A stretch of DNA of 64,000 bases from Advenella sp048381675 (lineage in GTDB: Bacteria; Pseudomonadota; Gammaproteobacteria; Burkholderiales; Burkholderiaceae_B). Shown piece by piece: positions 41,878-51,054 of the stretch (position 1 is its first letter; every line of letters begins with the position of its first letter). Position numbers and translations under genes: made by a program. The stretch is taken from contig NZ_JBLWIS010000001.1 of the NCBI RefSeq assembly GCF_048381675.1, positions 248,001 through 312,000 of the forward strand. Reading direction: 5' to 3'. A model generated the notes under the pieces. That model did no database searches, was not told the DNA's origin, and worked only from the letters and a program-made list of their open reading frames with translations.

Positions 41878-42525
41878 ATGAAGTTATATGGCTATTATCG
41901 CAGTTCTGCTGCCTATCGCGTCAGGATTGCGCTTAACCTGAAAGGGCTGGAATATGAGTCCGTGCCGGTTCACTTGCTAAAAGACGGCGGCCAGCAATTA
42001 AGCCATACTTACCGGGAGTTGAACCCCACCGCACTGGTACCTACTTTCACGGATGAAAATGTCAGTATTGGTCAGTCATTGGCCATTATCGAGTATCTGG
42101 AAGAAGCCTATCCGGCCACCTTCCGGCTGTTGCCCGACACCTATGCGGCACGGGCCAGGGTGCGTTCATTGGCGCAGTTCATTGCCTGCGATATTCATCC
42201 TTTAAACAATTTGCGTGTCCTGAAATATTTGACCCGCACGCTGGGTGTCAGTGAAGAAGCCAAAAATGAATGGTATTTGCACTGGGTCCGCGAAGGTTTT
42301 GACTCGCTGGAAAAAATGCTGGCCTCATCCAGCCAGACCGGCAAATTCTGTCACGGTGATACACCAACCCTGGCTGATATCTGCCTGGTGCCTCAAGTGG
42401 CCAATGCCCGTCGGTTCAATTTGGACCTGAGCCCTTATCCCAGCATTGTGCGCATTGATGCCGCTTGCAACAAGGAAGAGGCTTTCATCAAGGCGGCACC
42501 GGCCAATCAGGCTGACGCCGAATAA
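41878..42525 (+). CDS. maiA: Maleylacetoacetate isomerase / zeta-class GST
   Basis: A 215-residue glutathione S-transferase. MKLYGYYRSSAAYRVRIALN has the zeta-class SSCS-like motif (here SSAA, lacking the cysteine), and LNPTALVPTF and QSLAIIEYLEE follow. It isomerises maleylacetoacetate or maleylpyruvate with glutathione in tyrosine or gentisate breakdown. The start at 41878 has AGGAG upstream; an upstream frame that overlaps ispH is less likely. The replaced cysteine leaves the exact substrate open. The 3' end overlaps maf by 19 bases. Confidence 0.82.
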   Translation: MKLYGYYRSSAAYRVRIALNLKGLEYESVPVHLLKDGGQQLSHTYRELNPTALVPTFTDENVSIGQSLAIIEYLEEAYPATFRLLPDTYAARARVRSLAQFIACDIHPLNNLRVLKYLTRTLGVSEEAKNEWYLHWVREGFDSLEKMLASSSQTGKFCHGDTPTLADICLVPQVANARRFNLDLSPYPSIVRIDAACNKEEAFIKAAPANQADAE

Positions 42526-43118
42526 GCACGCCGCAGTAAGCGGCAGGTTTCAAACAGTGGCAGTCCCATGACGCCACTGTAACTTCCCGAGATGTGTTCA
42601 ATAAATACGGAAGCCAGGCCTTGTATTCCATAGGCCCCGGCTTTTCCGTTTGCTTCCCCGCTGGCGCAGTAGGCAATGATTTCCTCTTCTTCCAGCGGTT
42701 TCATGCGGACTTGGGTAATAGAGACATCGTTAAAGTATTGCCCTTGCCAGGCCACCACAATCGCCGTATGGACTTCATGGGTTGAGCCTGATAGTAGGCC
42801 CAGTATCCTGCGGGTATCTGCATCATCTATCGGTTTGCCCAATACCTGGCCGTCAAGAATGACGCAGGTGTCGGCGCTCAAGACAGGTTTTGGGGCAAGT
42901 TTCTGTTCTTTAATAAAATCGCAGGCACGCATTGCTTTTTCCATGGCTGTACGCTGCACATAGAGATGGGCCGGTTCGCCTGGGTGTTGCGGTTCATCTT
43001 CACCCGGTGGTGTGGGTACACGCAGGATTTCATGGTTTACGCCAATCTGGTTTAACAGTTCGTGGCGGCGCGGACTGGCAGAGGCCAGGTAAAGCGAAGG
43101 AGGCATTCCGGGAAGCAT
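42507..43118 (-). CDS. maf: Maf-family nucleotide pyrophosphatase
   Basis: A 203-residue Maf/YceF protein. LYLASASPRRHELLNQIG is the N-terminal signature, LSADTCVILDGQVLGKP holds the active-site aspartate, and GAYGIQGLASVFIEHISGSY is the C-terminal motif. Such enzymes hydrolyse non-canonical or methylated nucleoside triphosphates (dTTP/UTP/m7GTP types). It starts a minus-strand run that continues with rlmH upstream. Confidence 0.9.
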   Translation of the reverse strand: MLPGMPPSLYLASASPRRHELLNQIGVNHEILRVPTPPGEDEPQHPGEPAHLYVQRTAMEKAMRACDFIKEQKLAPKPVLSADTCVILDGQVLGKPIDDADTRRILGLLSGSTHEVHTAIVVAWQGQYFNDVSITQVRMKPLEEEEIIAYCASGEANGKAGAYGIQGLASVFIEHISGSYSGVMGLPLFETCRLLRRAYSASA

Positions 43119-43133
43119 ATTAAATAAAGAAAA

Positions 43134-43604
43134 TCAGGCCCTGTGATAGGGGTGGTTAACCAGGATTGCCCAGGCACGGTAGAGCTGTTCGGCCAGGACA
43201 ATGCGCACCATCGGGTGGGGAAGGGTCAAGGAGGAGAGCCGGATCATGCCGGAACAGCTTTTTTTCAATTCGCTGTCCAGGCCATCGGGGCCGCCAATCA
43301 GGAAGGCCACATCCTGCCCACCGCTACGCCATTGGTCCAGGCGGGAAGACAGATCCATGGTGGTCAGGTCTTTGCCATGCTCATCCAGAGCGATGCGCAA
43401 TGCCGAAGCCGGGATGGCGGATTCTATGCGCCTGGCTTCCGCCTGCATCATTTGCTGCGGTGTTTTCCCCGTGGTGCGGGGTTCGGGTTTGATCTCTTTC
43501 AATTCTATGGCGCAATCGGCCGGCATGCGCTTGGCATAATCTTCCCAGGCGGTTTCTACCCAGGCCGGCATTCTTGTGCCCACAGCGATCACAATCAACT
43601 TCAT
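43134..43604 (-). CDS. rlmH: 23S rRNA (pseudouridine-1915 N3) methyltransferase
   Basis: A 156-residue SPOUT methyltransferase. MKLIVIAVGTRMPAWVETAW starts the domain, FLIGGPDGLDSELKKS is the SAM-binding knot loop, and LAEQLYRAWAILVNHPYHRA is the invariant C-terminus. The start at 43604 is where homology begins; the open frame reaches 43721 and overlaps rsfS. It modifies 23S helix 69 in assembled ribosomes. It sits just after rsfS, the usual pairing. Confidence 0.95.
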   Translation of the reverse strand: MKLIVIAVGTRMPAWVETAWEDYAKRMPADCAIELKEIKPEPRTTGKTPQQMMQAEARRIESAIPASALRIALDEHGKDLTTMDLSSRLDQWRSGGQDVAFLIGGPDGLDSELKKSCSGMIRLSSLTLPHPMVRIVLAEQLYRAWAILVNHPYHRA

Positions 43605-43614
43605 GATGTTGGCT

Positions 43615-44019
43615 CTAGATGTTTGGGTCGTAGGCCTGATCGGGAGAAATGACTGGGGGTACCTGGGTGGATTGTGGTAGCAACTTGACGTGTACCGGTT
43701 TGTCACCCCAAACTGCTTCAAGGTTGTAGTACTGGCGGATAGCCGGTTGCATGCAATGAATCACGATATCGCCAATATCAAGCAAGACCCATTCGCCGGT
43801 ATCAGTGCCTTCATAAGCGATAATCTGGATGCCATGCTTGCGTACTGCATCAGCGACACTTTGTGCCAAAGAGCGGGTTTGGCGGTTTGAGGTGCCGCTG
43901 GCAATAATGACACGATCAAACAGGCTGGTGAGGTGGGTGGTATTGAATACCTTGATGTCCTGGGCTTTGACGTCTTCCAGGGCATCAATCACAATGCGTT
44001 GAAGTTTTTGTATTTCCAT
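43615..44019 (-). CDS. rsfS: Ribosomal silencing factor RsfS (Iojap)
   Basis: A 134-residue DUF143 protein. LEDVKAQDIKVFNTTHLTSL, then VIIASGTSNRQTRSLAQSVA and GEWVLLDIGDIVIHCMQPAI, are the family signature. RsfS binds L14 of the large subunit and blocks subunit joining in poor growth conditions. It is linked to rlmH downstream and nadD upstream, a common bacterial gene group. Confidence 0.95.
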   Translation of the reverse strand: MEIQKLQRIVIDALEDVKAQDIKVFNTTHLTSLFDRVIIASGTSNRQTRSLAQSVADAVRKHGIQIIAYEGTDTGEWVLLDIGDIVIHCMQPAIRQYYNLEAVWGDKPVHVKLLPQSTQVPPVISPDQAYDPNI

Positions 44020-44048
44020 AATAGTTCTGTAGTAATAATCTTAATGAT

Positions 44049-44636
44049 TCAAATATAAAGTTTATGTTGCCTGATGTAGGCAAGGACCGGTTTTGGCAGG
44101 AACCGGCTGACGTCCTGTTGGTTTGCAAGACGCTGGCGGATATCGGTTGAGGAAATATCCATGGCTTCAAATGACAGTGTAATCAGTTTTTTGCCTTTTT
44201 GTTGCAGTTTTTCCGCCAGTAACTGAGGGATTTCAAAGGGATGGGTGTTTCTTTGGGCGACCACCAGGGTGACATGATCGAGAATTTTTTCCCATTGGTG
44301 CCAGGTGCAAAAATTGGCCAGCTGGTCGGTGCCCAGAAGCCAGTAATAGCTGGCACTGGCCGGCAAGGCTTTCAGGGTGTCTATGGTGTAGGTGGGGCCT
44401 TCACGGGTAATTTCAATATCGTTGATGACCATGCCGGGATGACCGGCAATCGCCAATGCGAGCATTTCCAGACGGTCTTGGCCACTGACTGCCAGTGCCT
44501 GCTTTTGCCAGGGATTGCCGGCAGGGACAAGCTGTACCTCGTCAAGCGAAAGTGTTTTAAGGGCGGTTTGGGCCAAGGCAAGATGTGCGTTGTGAACAGG
44601 GTTGAAGCTTCCACCGAGGAGGCCGATTTTTTTCAT
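44049..44636 (-). CDS. nadD: Nicotinate-nucleotide adenylyltransferase
   Basis: A 195-residue nucleotidyltransferase. MKKIGLLGGSFNPVHNAHL has the GSFNPxHxxH nucleotide-binding motif, and SSTDIRQRL is the C-terminal ISSTxIR motif. It makes deamido-NAD in NAD biosynthesis. The ATG at 44636 overlaps the hemF stop (TGATG), so it is preferred over an upstream TTG at 44645. Confidence 0.95.
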   Translation of the reverse strand: MKKIGLLGGSFNPVHNAHLALAQTALKTLSLDEVQLVPAGNPWQKQALAVSGQDRLEMLALAIAGHPGMVINDIEITREGPTYTIDTLKALPASASYYWLLGTDQLANFCTWHQWEKILDHVTLVVAQRNTHPFEIPQLLAEKLQQKGKKLITLSFEAMDISSTDIRQRLANQQDVSRFLPKPVLAYIRQHKLYI

Positions 44637-45544
44637 CAAAGCCAATCTCGGGGCGTCAGGAAATCGTAAAGCCGGGCCTCAGCCGAACCGGGCTCGGGTG
44701 TCCAGTCGTAGCGCCAGCTTGCGGTAGGCGGCATGGACAGCAGGATGGATTCGGTACGCCCGCCTGACTGCAGGCCAAACAGGGTACCCCTGTCCCACAC
44801 CAGGTTGAATTCTACATAGCGTCCACGGCGATAGGCCTGGAAATCACGTTCTTTTTGACTGAATGCCAGGTTTTTGCGTTTTTGGACAATTGGCAGGTAG
44901 GCCTGGGTGAAGGCATTGCCGGTGGCCTGGACGAGGGCAAAGGATTGTTCAAACCCAAGGTCGTTCAAGTCATCAAAAAATATGCCACCCACACCACGGG
45001 TTTCATTACGATGCTTCAGGAAAAAATAGCGGTCACACCATTCTTTGTATTCCTGGTAACGTGTGTTGCCAAACGGCTCAAGGGCGTCGTGACATGTCTG
45101 GTGGAAATGCCGGGCATCGCTTTCGAAGGCATAGTAAGGGGTCAGGTCCATGCCACCGCCAAACCAGAAAACATCCTTTTCAGCAGGCTGGCCAGCTTTG
45201 GCCACGAACATCCTGACGTTCATGTGCGTGGTGGGAATATAGGGGTTGCGCGGGTGCAAGACCAGTGAAATCCCCATGGCTTCCCAGGAACGGCCAGCCA
45301 GTTCCGGACGGTGTGCGCTGGCCGAAGGTGGCAGCTTTTCCCCCATGACGTGGCTGAACAGCACGGCACCGCGTTCAAAAACATGGCCGCCCTCTATATA
45401 GCGAGACAGGCCACCGCCACCTTCAGGGCGCTCCCAGGCGTCTTGTGAAAAGGTAAGGCCGTCTTCTTTTTCGAGTGCATTGACAATGGATGACTGCAGT
45501 GAATGAAAATACTGGCTGACCTGGTCCAGGGGAATGTGCTGCAT
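44636..45544 (-). CDS. hemF: Oxygen-dependent coproporphyrinogen III oxidase
   Basis: A 302-residue enzyme of haem synthesis. WFGGGMDLTPYYAFESDARH and YKEWCDRYFFLKHRNETRGV are characteristic. GIFFDDLNDLGFEQSFALVQ and RYVEFNLVWDRGTLFGLQSG complete the family profile. It converts coproporphyrinogen III to protoporphyrinogen IX with oxygen in the cytosol. It overlaps nadD and follows purD by one base. Confidence 0.96.
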   Translation of the reverse strand: MQHIPLDQVSQYFHSLQSSIVNALEKEDGLTFSQDAWERPEGGGGLSRYIEGGHVFERGAVLFSHVMGEKLPPSASAHRPELAGRSWEAMGISLVLHPRNPYIPTTHMNVRMFVAKAGQPAEKDVFWFGGGMDLTPYYAFESDARHFHQTCHDALEPFGNTRYQEYKEWCDRYFFLKHRNETRGVGGIFFDDLNDLGFEQSFALVQATGNAFTQAYLPIVQKRKNLAFSQKERDFQAYRRGRYVEFNLVWDRGTLFGLQSGGRTESILLSMPPTASWRYDWTPEPGSAEARLYDFLTPRDWL

Positions 45545-45545
45545 A

Positions 45546-46823
45546 TTACTTTAAAGCCCTCCAGGCGATATCGCTGCGATATTGCTGGCCGTCAAACTTG
45601 ATTTGTTTAACGGTTGCATAGGCGGTTTCGCGTGCCTGTTGTACCGTGTCGCCTAGGGCGGTTACACACAATACCCGACCACCTGAGGTTAGCAACTGGT
45701 CGTTTTGCAGGGTAGAGCCGGCATGGAACGTGACACAATCTTTTTGTGCGGCCGGAATGCCGGTAATGAGATCGCCCGTGCGGGGTGTACCGGGATAGTT
45801 GTATGAGGCCATGACAACACCCAGTGCCGTGCGTGGATCCCAGCTGATGCTGGCTTGGTCAAGCTTGCCTTGTGCCGCTTTCAGCAGGGTGTCGGCATAG
45901 TCGCCTTGCAGGCGCATCATGATGGGTTGGGTTTCAGGGTCGCCCATGCGGCAGTTGAACTCAAGGACCTTGATACTACGCTCTTCGTCGTTGCCGTCAC
46001 CGATCATTAAACCGGCATATAAAAATCCGGTGAAAGTGATGCCGTCTTTTTCCATGCCCTGGATGGTTGGATAAATGACTTCCTGCATGATGCGTTCATG
46101 CAGACGATTGGAAACGATGGGGGCTGGTGAGTAAGCACCCATGCCGCCAGTGTTGGGACCCTGGTCGTTGTCGAGTTGACGCTTGTGGTCCTGGCTGGTT
46201 GCCATGGGCAATATGTTTTTGCCATCGCACATCACGATGAAGCTGGCTTCTTCGCCGGCCAGGAAACCTTCGATGACCACACGAGCACCGGCAGCGCCAA
46301 GGCTACCGTCACCCAGCATGGCATCCACCGCTTCATGTGCTTCTTCCAGGGTCATGGCTACAACCACGCCTTTGCCAGCGGCCAGGCCGTCGGCCTTGAC
46401 AACGATGGGGGCTCCCTGTTCGTTGATGTAGGTGTGTGCCTCTTCTGGAGAAGTAAAAGTGGCATAAGCGGAAGTGGGGATGTTGTGGCGAACCATGAAG
46501 GCTTTGGCAAAATCCTTGGAACTTTCCAGTTGTGCGGCAGCCTTGGTAGGACCAAAAACGTCCAGGCCCTGTTCACGGAACAGGTCAACCACACCGGCAG
46601 CCAAAGGTGCTTCGGGGCCGACAACCGTCAGGTCAATGCCTTCGGTTTTGGCAAAGGCAGCCAGTTCATCAAGCTTGGTAATGGCTACATTCTTGAGTAG
46701 CGGGTCAAGGGCGGTGCCGCCGTTGCCAGGCGCCACAAAAACATCGGTCACCTGGGCAGACTGGGCAATGCGCCATGCAATGGCATGCTCTCGGCCGCCA
46801 TTGCCAATAACGAGTACTTTCAT
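45546..46823 (-). CDS. purD: Phosphoribosylamine-glycine ligase
   Basis: A 425-residue ATP-grasp enzyme. MKVLVIGNGGREHAIAWRIA starts the N-terminal domain and GPEAPLAAGVVDLFREQGL is characteristic. KADGLAAGKGVVVAMTLEEA is in the ATP-grasp domain, with metal ligands in EFNCRMGDPETQPIMMRL. It carries out the second step of purine synthesis. It lies between yebC and hemF in the same direction with small gaps. Confidence 0.96.
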   Translation of the reverse strand: MKVLVIGNGGREHAIAWRIAQSAQVTDVFVAPGNGGTALDPLLKNVAITKLDELAAFAKTEGIDLTVVGPEAPLAAGVVDLFREQGLDVFGPTKAAAQLESSKDFAKAFMVRHNIPTSAYATFTSPEEAHTYINEQGAPIVVKADGLAAGKGVVVAMTLEEAHEAVDAMLGDGSLGAAGARVVIEGFLAGEEASFIVMCDGKNILPMATSQDHKRQLDNDQGPNTGGMGAYSPAPIVSNRLHERIMQEVIYPTIQGMEKDGITFTGFLYAGLMIGDGNDEERSIKVLEFNCRMGDPETQPIMMRLQGDYADTLLKAAQGKLDQASISWDPRTALGVVMASYNYPGTPRTGDLITGIPAAQKDCVTFHAGSTLQNDQLLTSGGRVLCVTALGDTVQQARETAYATVKQIKFDGQQYRSDIAWRALK

Positions 46824-46838
46824 TGTTGGATTTTCGCT

Positions 46839-47573
46839 TTATTCTTCTGTTTCATCAAAAACAGCGGTTGTATAAACTTCTTGCACGTCATCAAGACTTT
46901 CAAGCTGGTCAAGGATTTTCTGCATTTTGGTGGCATCGTCACCGGTCAGCAGGGTTTCATTCAGCGGCTTCATGACGATGGCTTCCATTTCGGGCTTCAG
47001 TCCGGCTTCAATGAAGGCGTCACGCACGGCAGCATACTGATCGGGAGGGCAGATCACTTCGACCATGCCGTCTTCATCGGTCTGGATGTCATCGGCACCG
47101 GCTTCAAGGGCCACTTCCATGATTTTATCTTCACTGGTGCCCGGGGCAAAAATGAATTGTCCGCAATGCTGGAACATGAAGGCGACAGAGCCGTCCTGGC
47201 CCAGGTTGCCGCCGTGTTTGGTTAAGGCATGGCGTACATCGGAGACGGTGCGCACGCGGTTGTCTGTCATGCAGTCGATAATGACGGCAGCACCGTTTAT
47301 GCCATATCCTTCGTAGCGGATGGATTCGTAGTTGTCGCCATCGGCGCCACCGGCACCACGGGTAATGGCGCGCTGGATGTTATCTTTGGGCATATTGGCA
47401 GCGGTAGCTTTATCCCATGCCAGGCGAAGCGCTGGATTGGCACTGGGATCTGGGCCGCCAGCACGTGCTGCAACGGTAATTTCACGAATGATTTTTGTCC
47501 ATATCTTTCCGCGTTTGGCATCCTGGCGACCTTTCCGGTGCTGGATATTTGCCCATTTACTATGTCCGGCCAT
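46839..47573 (-). CDS. yebC: YebC/PmpR family DNA-binding or translation factor
   Basis: A 244-residue protein. MAGHSKWANIQHRKGRQDAK is the invariant start, followed by ITRGAGGADGDNYESIRYEG and a three-domain layout. Family members have been described as transcription regulators and, more recently, as factors that relieve ribosome stalling; the role here is not decided. It heads the yebC-purD-hemF-nadD-rsfS-rlmH-maf run, all on the minus strand. Confidence 0.94.
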   Translation of the reverse strand: MAGHSKWANIQHRKGRQDAKRGKIWTKIIREITVAARAGGPDPSANPALRLAWDKATAANMPKDNIQRAITRGAGGADGDNYESIRYEGYGINGAAVIIDCMTDNRVRTVSDVRHALTKHGGNLGQDGSVAFMFQHCGQFIFAPGTSEDKIMEVALEAGADDIQTDEDGMVEVICPPDQYAAVRDAFIEAGLKPEMEAIVMKPLNETLLTGDDATKMQKILDQLESLDDVQEVYTTAVFDETEE

Positions 47574-47687
47574 ATTAATAACAGTTAAAGTAAGTTAATC
47601 GAATCTGAGATTTTACCCTGAGTGCAGCAAACTTTTATAGAATATGGATGGTTTTTCTAATGTTTTGCACTTGATAAAGGTTTATTT

Positions 47688-49181
47688 ATGGCAGATCCCA
47701 TCCTGATAGCTAAAAACGCAAAGACGGATGTCTTTCTTTTGCCCAAGCTGGCCAATCGGCATGGCTGCATAACCGGCGCAACCGGAACCGGTAAAACTAT
47801 TACGCTTCAGGTCTTGGCGCAAGCCTTTTCCCGCATCGGCACACCGGTATTTCTGGCCGATGTAAAGGGCGATTTGACAGGTATTTCGCAAGCGGGCATT
47901 GAAAGCCCCAAACTGCTTGAGCGTCTGGAAAAATTTGGTCTGCCAGTACCGCAATGGGGCGGTTGTCCAACCGTTTTATGGGACGTGTTTGGCGAGCAGG
48001 GGCACCCGGTTCGGGCCACGGTGTCTGACATGGGGCCTTTGCTGCTGTCCCGCATGTTAAACCTGAATGACACGCAAACCGGTATCCTGAATCTGGTTTT
48101 CAAGGTCGCGGATGATGAAGAACATCTTTTGCTGGACCTGAAAGATCTTCGGGCAATGCTGCAAAACGTGAATGACAGGGCGGCTGAGTTAAGGCCTGTC
48201 TATGGAAATGTGTCGGCCGCCTCGGTGGGGGCCATCCAGCGTGCCTTGCTCCAGTTGGAAACCCAGGGGGCAGACCGTTTCTTTGGTGAGCCCATGCTGG
48301 ATATCCATGACCTGATCCGCTGTAATGCACAAGGCCAGGGCATGGTTAATATCCTCGCGGCAGACAAGCTGATGCAATCCCCCAAGCTGTATGCCGTGTT
48401 TTTATTGTGGCTGCTGGCTGAAATATATGAGTCCTTGCCAGAGGTGGGGGATCCCGACCAGCCCAAGTTCGTGTTTTTCTTCGATGAGGCACACCTGCTA
48501 TTTGACGATGCACCCAAGGTTTTGCTGGAAAAAATCGAACAGATTGTGCGTTTGGTGCGTTCAAAAGGGGTAGGGGTTTATTTTGTCACGCAGAATCCGG
48601 CTGATATTCCCGATTCGGTGTTGGGTCAGTTGGGCAACCGGGTCCAGCATGCCTTGCGGGCCTTTACGCCACGTGACCAGAAAGCCGTCAAAACGGCGGC
48701 AGACACCATGAGGCCGAATCCCGAACTGGATATTGCCCGCGAGATTACCGAGTTGGGCGTGGGGGAAGCGCTGGTATCCTGCCTGGATGCCAAGGGGAGT
48801 CCGGGTATTACGCAACGTGCCTGGATATTGCCACCAGCCAGCCGGATGGGGCCAGCCACCGATTTGGAACGTCAATATATTCGTACCCAGTCAGGTTTTG
48901 CTGGCAAATACGATCAACTAATTGATCGGGAGTCGGCATTTGAAGTGCTAACCCGTCGTGCCGAGCAGAAAAATGCCGAAGCCGCTGCACGGGCACAACC
49001 CGATGACGAGGGTATCTGGGGAGCGGTCAAGGAAATGATGATTGGCTCAACCGGGCCACGTGGCGGGCGCAAGGATGGCTTGGTACAGCAAGTGGCCAAG
49101 GGGATGGTTCGGGAGACGGCCAGGAAGATGCTGCGTGGTGTGTTGGGATCGTTAATCGGAAAGAGCAGCGGGAAACGCTAG
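47688..49181 (+). CDS. HerA-like ATPase, DUF853 family
   Basis: A 497-residue P-loop ATPase. GCITGATGTGKTITLQVLAQ at about residues 26-45 is the Walker A motif, KFVFFFDEAHLLFDDAP is Walker B, and SKGVGVYFVTQNPADIPDSV is the sensor segment. The family is similar to HerA/YjgR. DNA pumping or translocation is inferred from homology to HerA; no nuclease partner (NurA-type) lies beside it. It is divergent from yebC, has a basic, glycine-rich C-terminus and its own terminator. Confidence 0.85.
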   Translation: MADPILIAKNAKTDVFLLPKLANRHGCITGATGTGKTITLQVLAQAFSRIGTPVFLADVKGDLTGISQAGIESPKLLERLEKFGLPVPQWGGCPTVLWDVFGEQGHPVRATVSDMGPLLLSRMLNLNDTQTGILNLVFKVADDEEHLLLDLKDLRAMLQNVNDRAAELRPVYGNVSAASVGAIQRALLQLETQGADRFFGEPMLDIHDLIRCNAQGQGMVNILAADKLMQSPKLYAVFLLWLLAEIYESLPEVGDPDQPKFVFFFDEAHLLFDDAPKVLLEKIEQIVRLVRSKGVGVYFVTQNPADIPDSVLGQLGNRVQHALRAFTPRDQKAVKTAADTMRPNPELDIAREITELGVGEALVSCLDAKGSPGITQRAWILPPASRMGPATDLERQYIRTQSGFAGKYDQLIDRESAFEVLTRRAEQKNAEAAARAQPDDEGIWGAVKEMMIGSTGPRGGRKDGLVQQVAKGMVRETARKMLRGVLGSLIGKSSGKR

Positions 49182-49251
49182 GCTTATTGGCTGCAGATGA
49201 TTGTTTGTCTTGATGCCTGGCTTGAGGCACGGGTGGCAGCTGGCATGTTTG

Positions 49252-49299
49252 AAGGCAGGTTTCACGGCAAGGTGGTTTGGCGGTGAAATCTGCCTTTTC
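49252..49299. terminator. Terminator after the HerA-like gene
   Basis: AAGGCAGGTTTCAC pairs with GTGAAATCTGCCTT with one G-U mismatch around a 17-base loop, followed by TTTCT. It lies between the convergent HerA-like and MarR genes. Confidence 0.65.
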
Positions 49300-49346
49300 T
49301 CAGTGCTGAAACCTGTACTGCTATTTCAGGTTTGCTGCCTGGCCGT

Positions 49347-49859
49347 TCAGGCGTTCATGCCATTTTCCTGCATTGTTTTCAAAATATCAGGGTTTGCATT
49401 CAATAACATGCGGGTTAGCAAAGACTTCAGCAGCTCTGCTTCTTGGCAGGTAAAGCCTTGCAGATGATGGTTTAATGCCTGGGCCACCGAGGGAAGCAGT
49501 TTTTCATTCACCTGTTTGCCTTTTTCAGTAAGCGTCAGTTTGATGACCCGGCGATCTGTTTCACTACGCTGGCGGGTCAGAAAACCTTTGGCTTCGAGCC
49601 TGTCAAGGGTACGCGTCATGGCCCCGGTATCTATCTCGGCAATGCGTGCCACGCAGGCGGGGGTATCGGCCTTGCTAAGGCCGATAATGGCAATAGGGTG
49701 CCACTGTGTGGCGGTTAGTCCCAGGGGTGCCATGTTTTGTTCAATCATGTTATGGAGGGAATAATGCGCCAGGCGAATCAGGTAGCCAATGTTTTCCTGT
49801 CCGCGAGGAACATCTTCGGGCTTGATTGTGAAGTCTTCTTCCAGTTTGGCAGGGGTCAT
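49347..49859 (-). CDS. MarR-family transcriptional regulator
   Basis: A 170-residue winged-helix protein. ARIAEIDTGAMTRTLDRLEA followed by KGFLTRQRSETDRRVIKLTL is the recognition-helix and wing segment. It diverges from a quinone oxidoreductase gene across about 150 AT-rich bases that contain the palindrome AGTATACT at 49909, a possible operator. It probably represses itself and that gene in response to a phenolic or quinone-type ligand, which is inferred. Confidence 0.82.
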   Translation of the reverse strand: MTPAKLEEDFTIKPEDVPRGQENIGYLIRLAHYSLHNMIEQNMAPLGLTATQWHPIAIIGLSKADTPACVARIAEIDTGAMTRTLDRLEAKGFLTRQRSETDRRVIKLTLTEKGKQVNEKLLPSVAQALNHHLQGFTCQEAELLKSLLTRMLLNANPDILKTMQENGMNA

Positions 49860-50011
49860 TTTTTTGCTGTTTATCCTTTTAAATTATTGCTTAGGCAGAT
49901 ATTGTCAAAGTATACTATTTTTTTTATCAGTTATTGTTGATATATATTGAATAAAAGTTTTTATTAATTATCATCTAAGAAATGCATAATCAATCATTAT
50001 TGGAGGTAAAC

Positions 50012-50998
50012 GTGGGTATTACATCAAGAGCTATTCAAATCGAGACACATGGTGGTCCGGATGTCATGAAACTGGTTACGCTTGATGTTCCAGAGCCGGC
50101 CGATAACGAAGTACAAATCCGGCAAAAGGCGATTGGACTGAATTTTATTGATATCTATTACCGTACGGGTCTTTATGCCAGCCCGCTGCCTCATGGCCTG
50201 GGCTTTGAAGCCTCTGGTGTGGTCGAGGCGGTGGGTAAAAAAGTGACGCACTTGAAAGTGGGTGACCGTGTCGCTTATGGCCAGAGCCCATTGGGTGCGT
50301 ATGCCGATGTGCGTAATGTACCTGGACAGCAGGTCGTGAAGCTACCCGATGGCATTTCGTTTGAAGAAGCGGCTGCCGTCATGCTCAAGGGATTGACGGT
50401 CCAGTACCTGTTCAGGCAAACCTATCGCCTGAAAGAAGGCGAAACCATTTTGCTGCACGCGGCAGCTGGTGGTGTGGGGCTGATTGCCTGCCAGTGGGCC
50501 AAAGCCTTGGGCGTGAAATTGATTGGTACGGTCTCCAGCCCGGAAAAGGCAGATATCGCCAGGGCGCATGGGGCCTGGGCAACCATTAATTACACCCATG
50601 AAAATGTGGTGGAGCGGGTTCTGGAATTAACCAACGGCAAGAAAGTGCCTGTGGTTTATGATGGGGTGGGTAAAGATACCTGGGAAATTTCCCTGGACTG
50701 CCTGCAACCCCGTGGCCTGATGGTCAGTTATGGAAATGCCTCAGGCCCCGTAACCGGTGTTAATCTGGGTGTTTTGGCCAGTAAGGGTTCTTTGTACGTG
50801 ACCCGTCCAACGTTGGGTGCCCATGTCAATACCCTGGAAAAAATGCAGGCTGCTGCCGATGAGTTGTTCGACATGATTACCAGCAAGAAAATCAGGGTGC
50901 AAATTGACCAGCGCTACCCATTGGAAGAAGTGGCTGACGCACATATAGCGTTGGCTTCACGAAAAACCACGGGTGCCACGGTATTGACACTGGATTGA
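50012..50998 (+). CDS. Zinc-independent NADPH:quinone oxidoreductase (QOR-like MDR)
   Basis: A 328-residue medium-chain reductase. Quinone reductases of this type begin ITSRAIQIETHGGPDVMKLV, and GLNFIDIYYRTGLYASPLP and the NADPH-binding AAAGGVGLIACQWAKALGV follow. The start is placed at GTG 50012 because GGAGG lies 5 bases before it; an upstream ATG at 49982 has no such site. It reduces quinones by one electron or serves as a crotonyl/enone reductase. It is divergent from marR. Confidence 0.85.
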   Translation: MGITSRAIQIETHGGPDVMKLVTLDVPEPADNEVQIRQKAIGLNFIDIYYRTGLYASPLPHGLGFEASGVVEAVGKKVTHLKVGDRVAYGQSPLGAYADVRNVPGQQVVKLPDGISFEEAAAVMLKGLTVQYLFRQTYRLKEGETILLHAAAGGVGLIACQWAKALGVKLIGTVSSPEKADIARAHGAWATINYTHENVVERVLELTNGKKVPVVYDGVGKDTWEISLDCLQPRGLMVSYGNASGPVTGVNLGVLASKGSLYVTRPTLGAHVNTLEKMQAAADELFDMITSKKIRVQIDQRYPLEEVADAHIALASRKTTGATVLTLD

Positions 50999-51054
50999 TT
51001 TTTTCACATTATTCAATTTTTAATATTTGATATTTAAAGGAAGGGGCAAGGCAA

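Noticed and set aside
47688..49181. HerA-like ATPase as part of a defence system
   Set aside because: Its neighbours are yebC and marR with no nuclease or SIR2-type partner. The DUF853 family is a common chromosomal gene.
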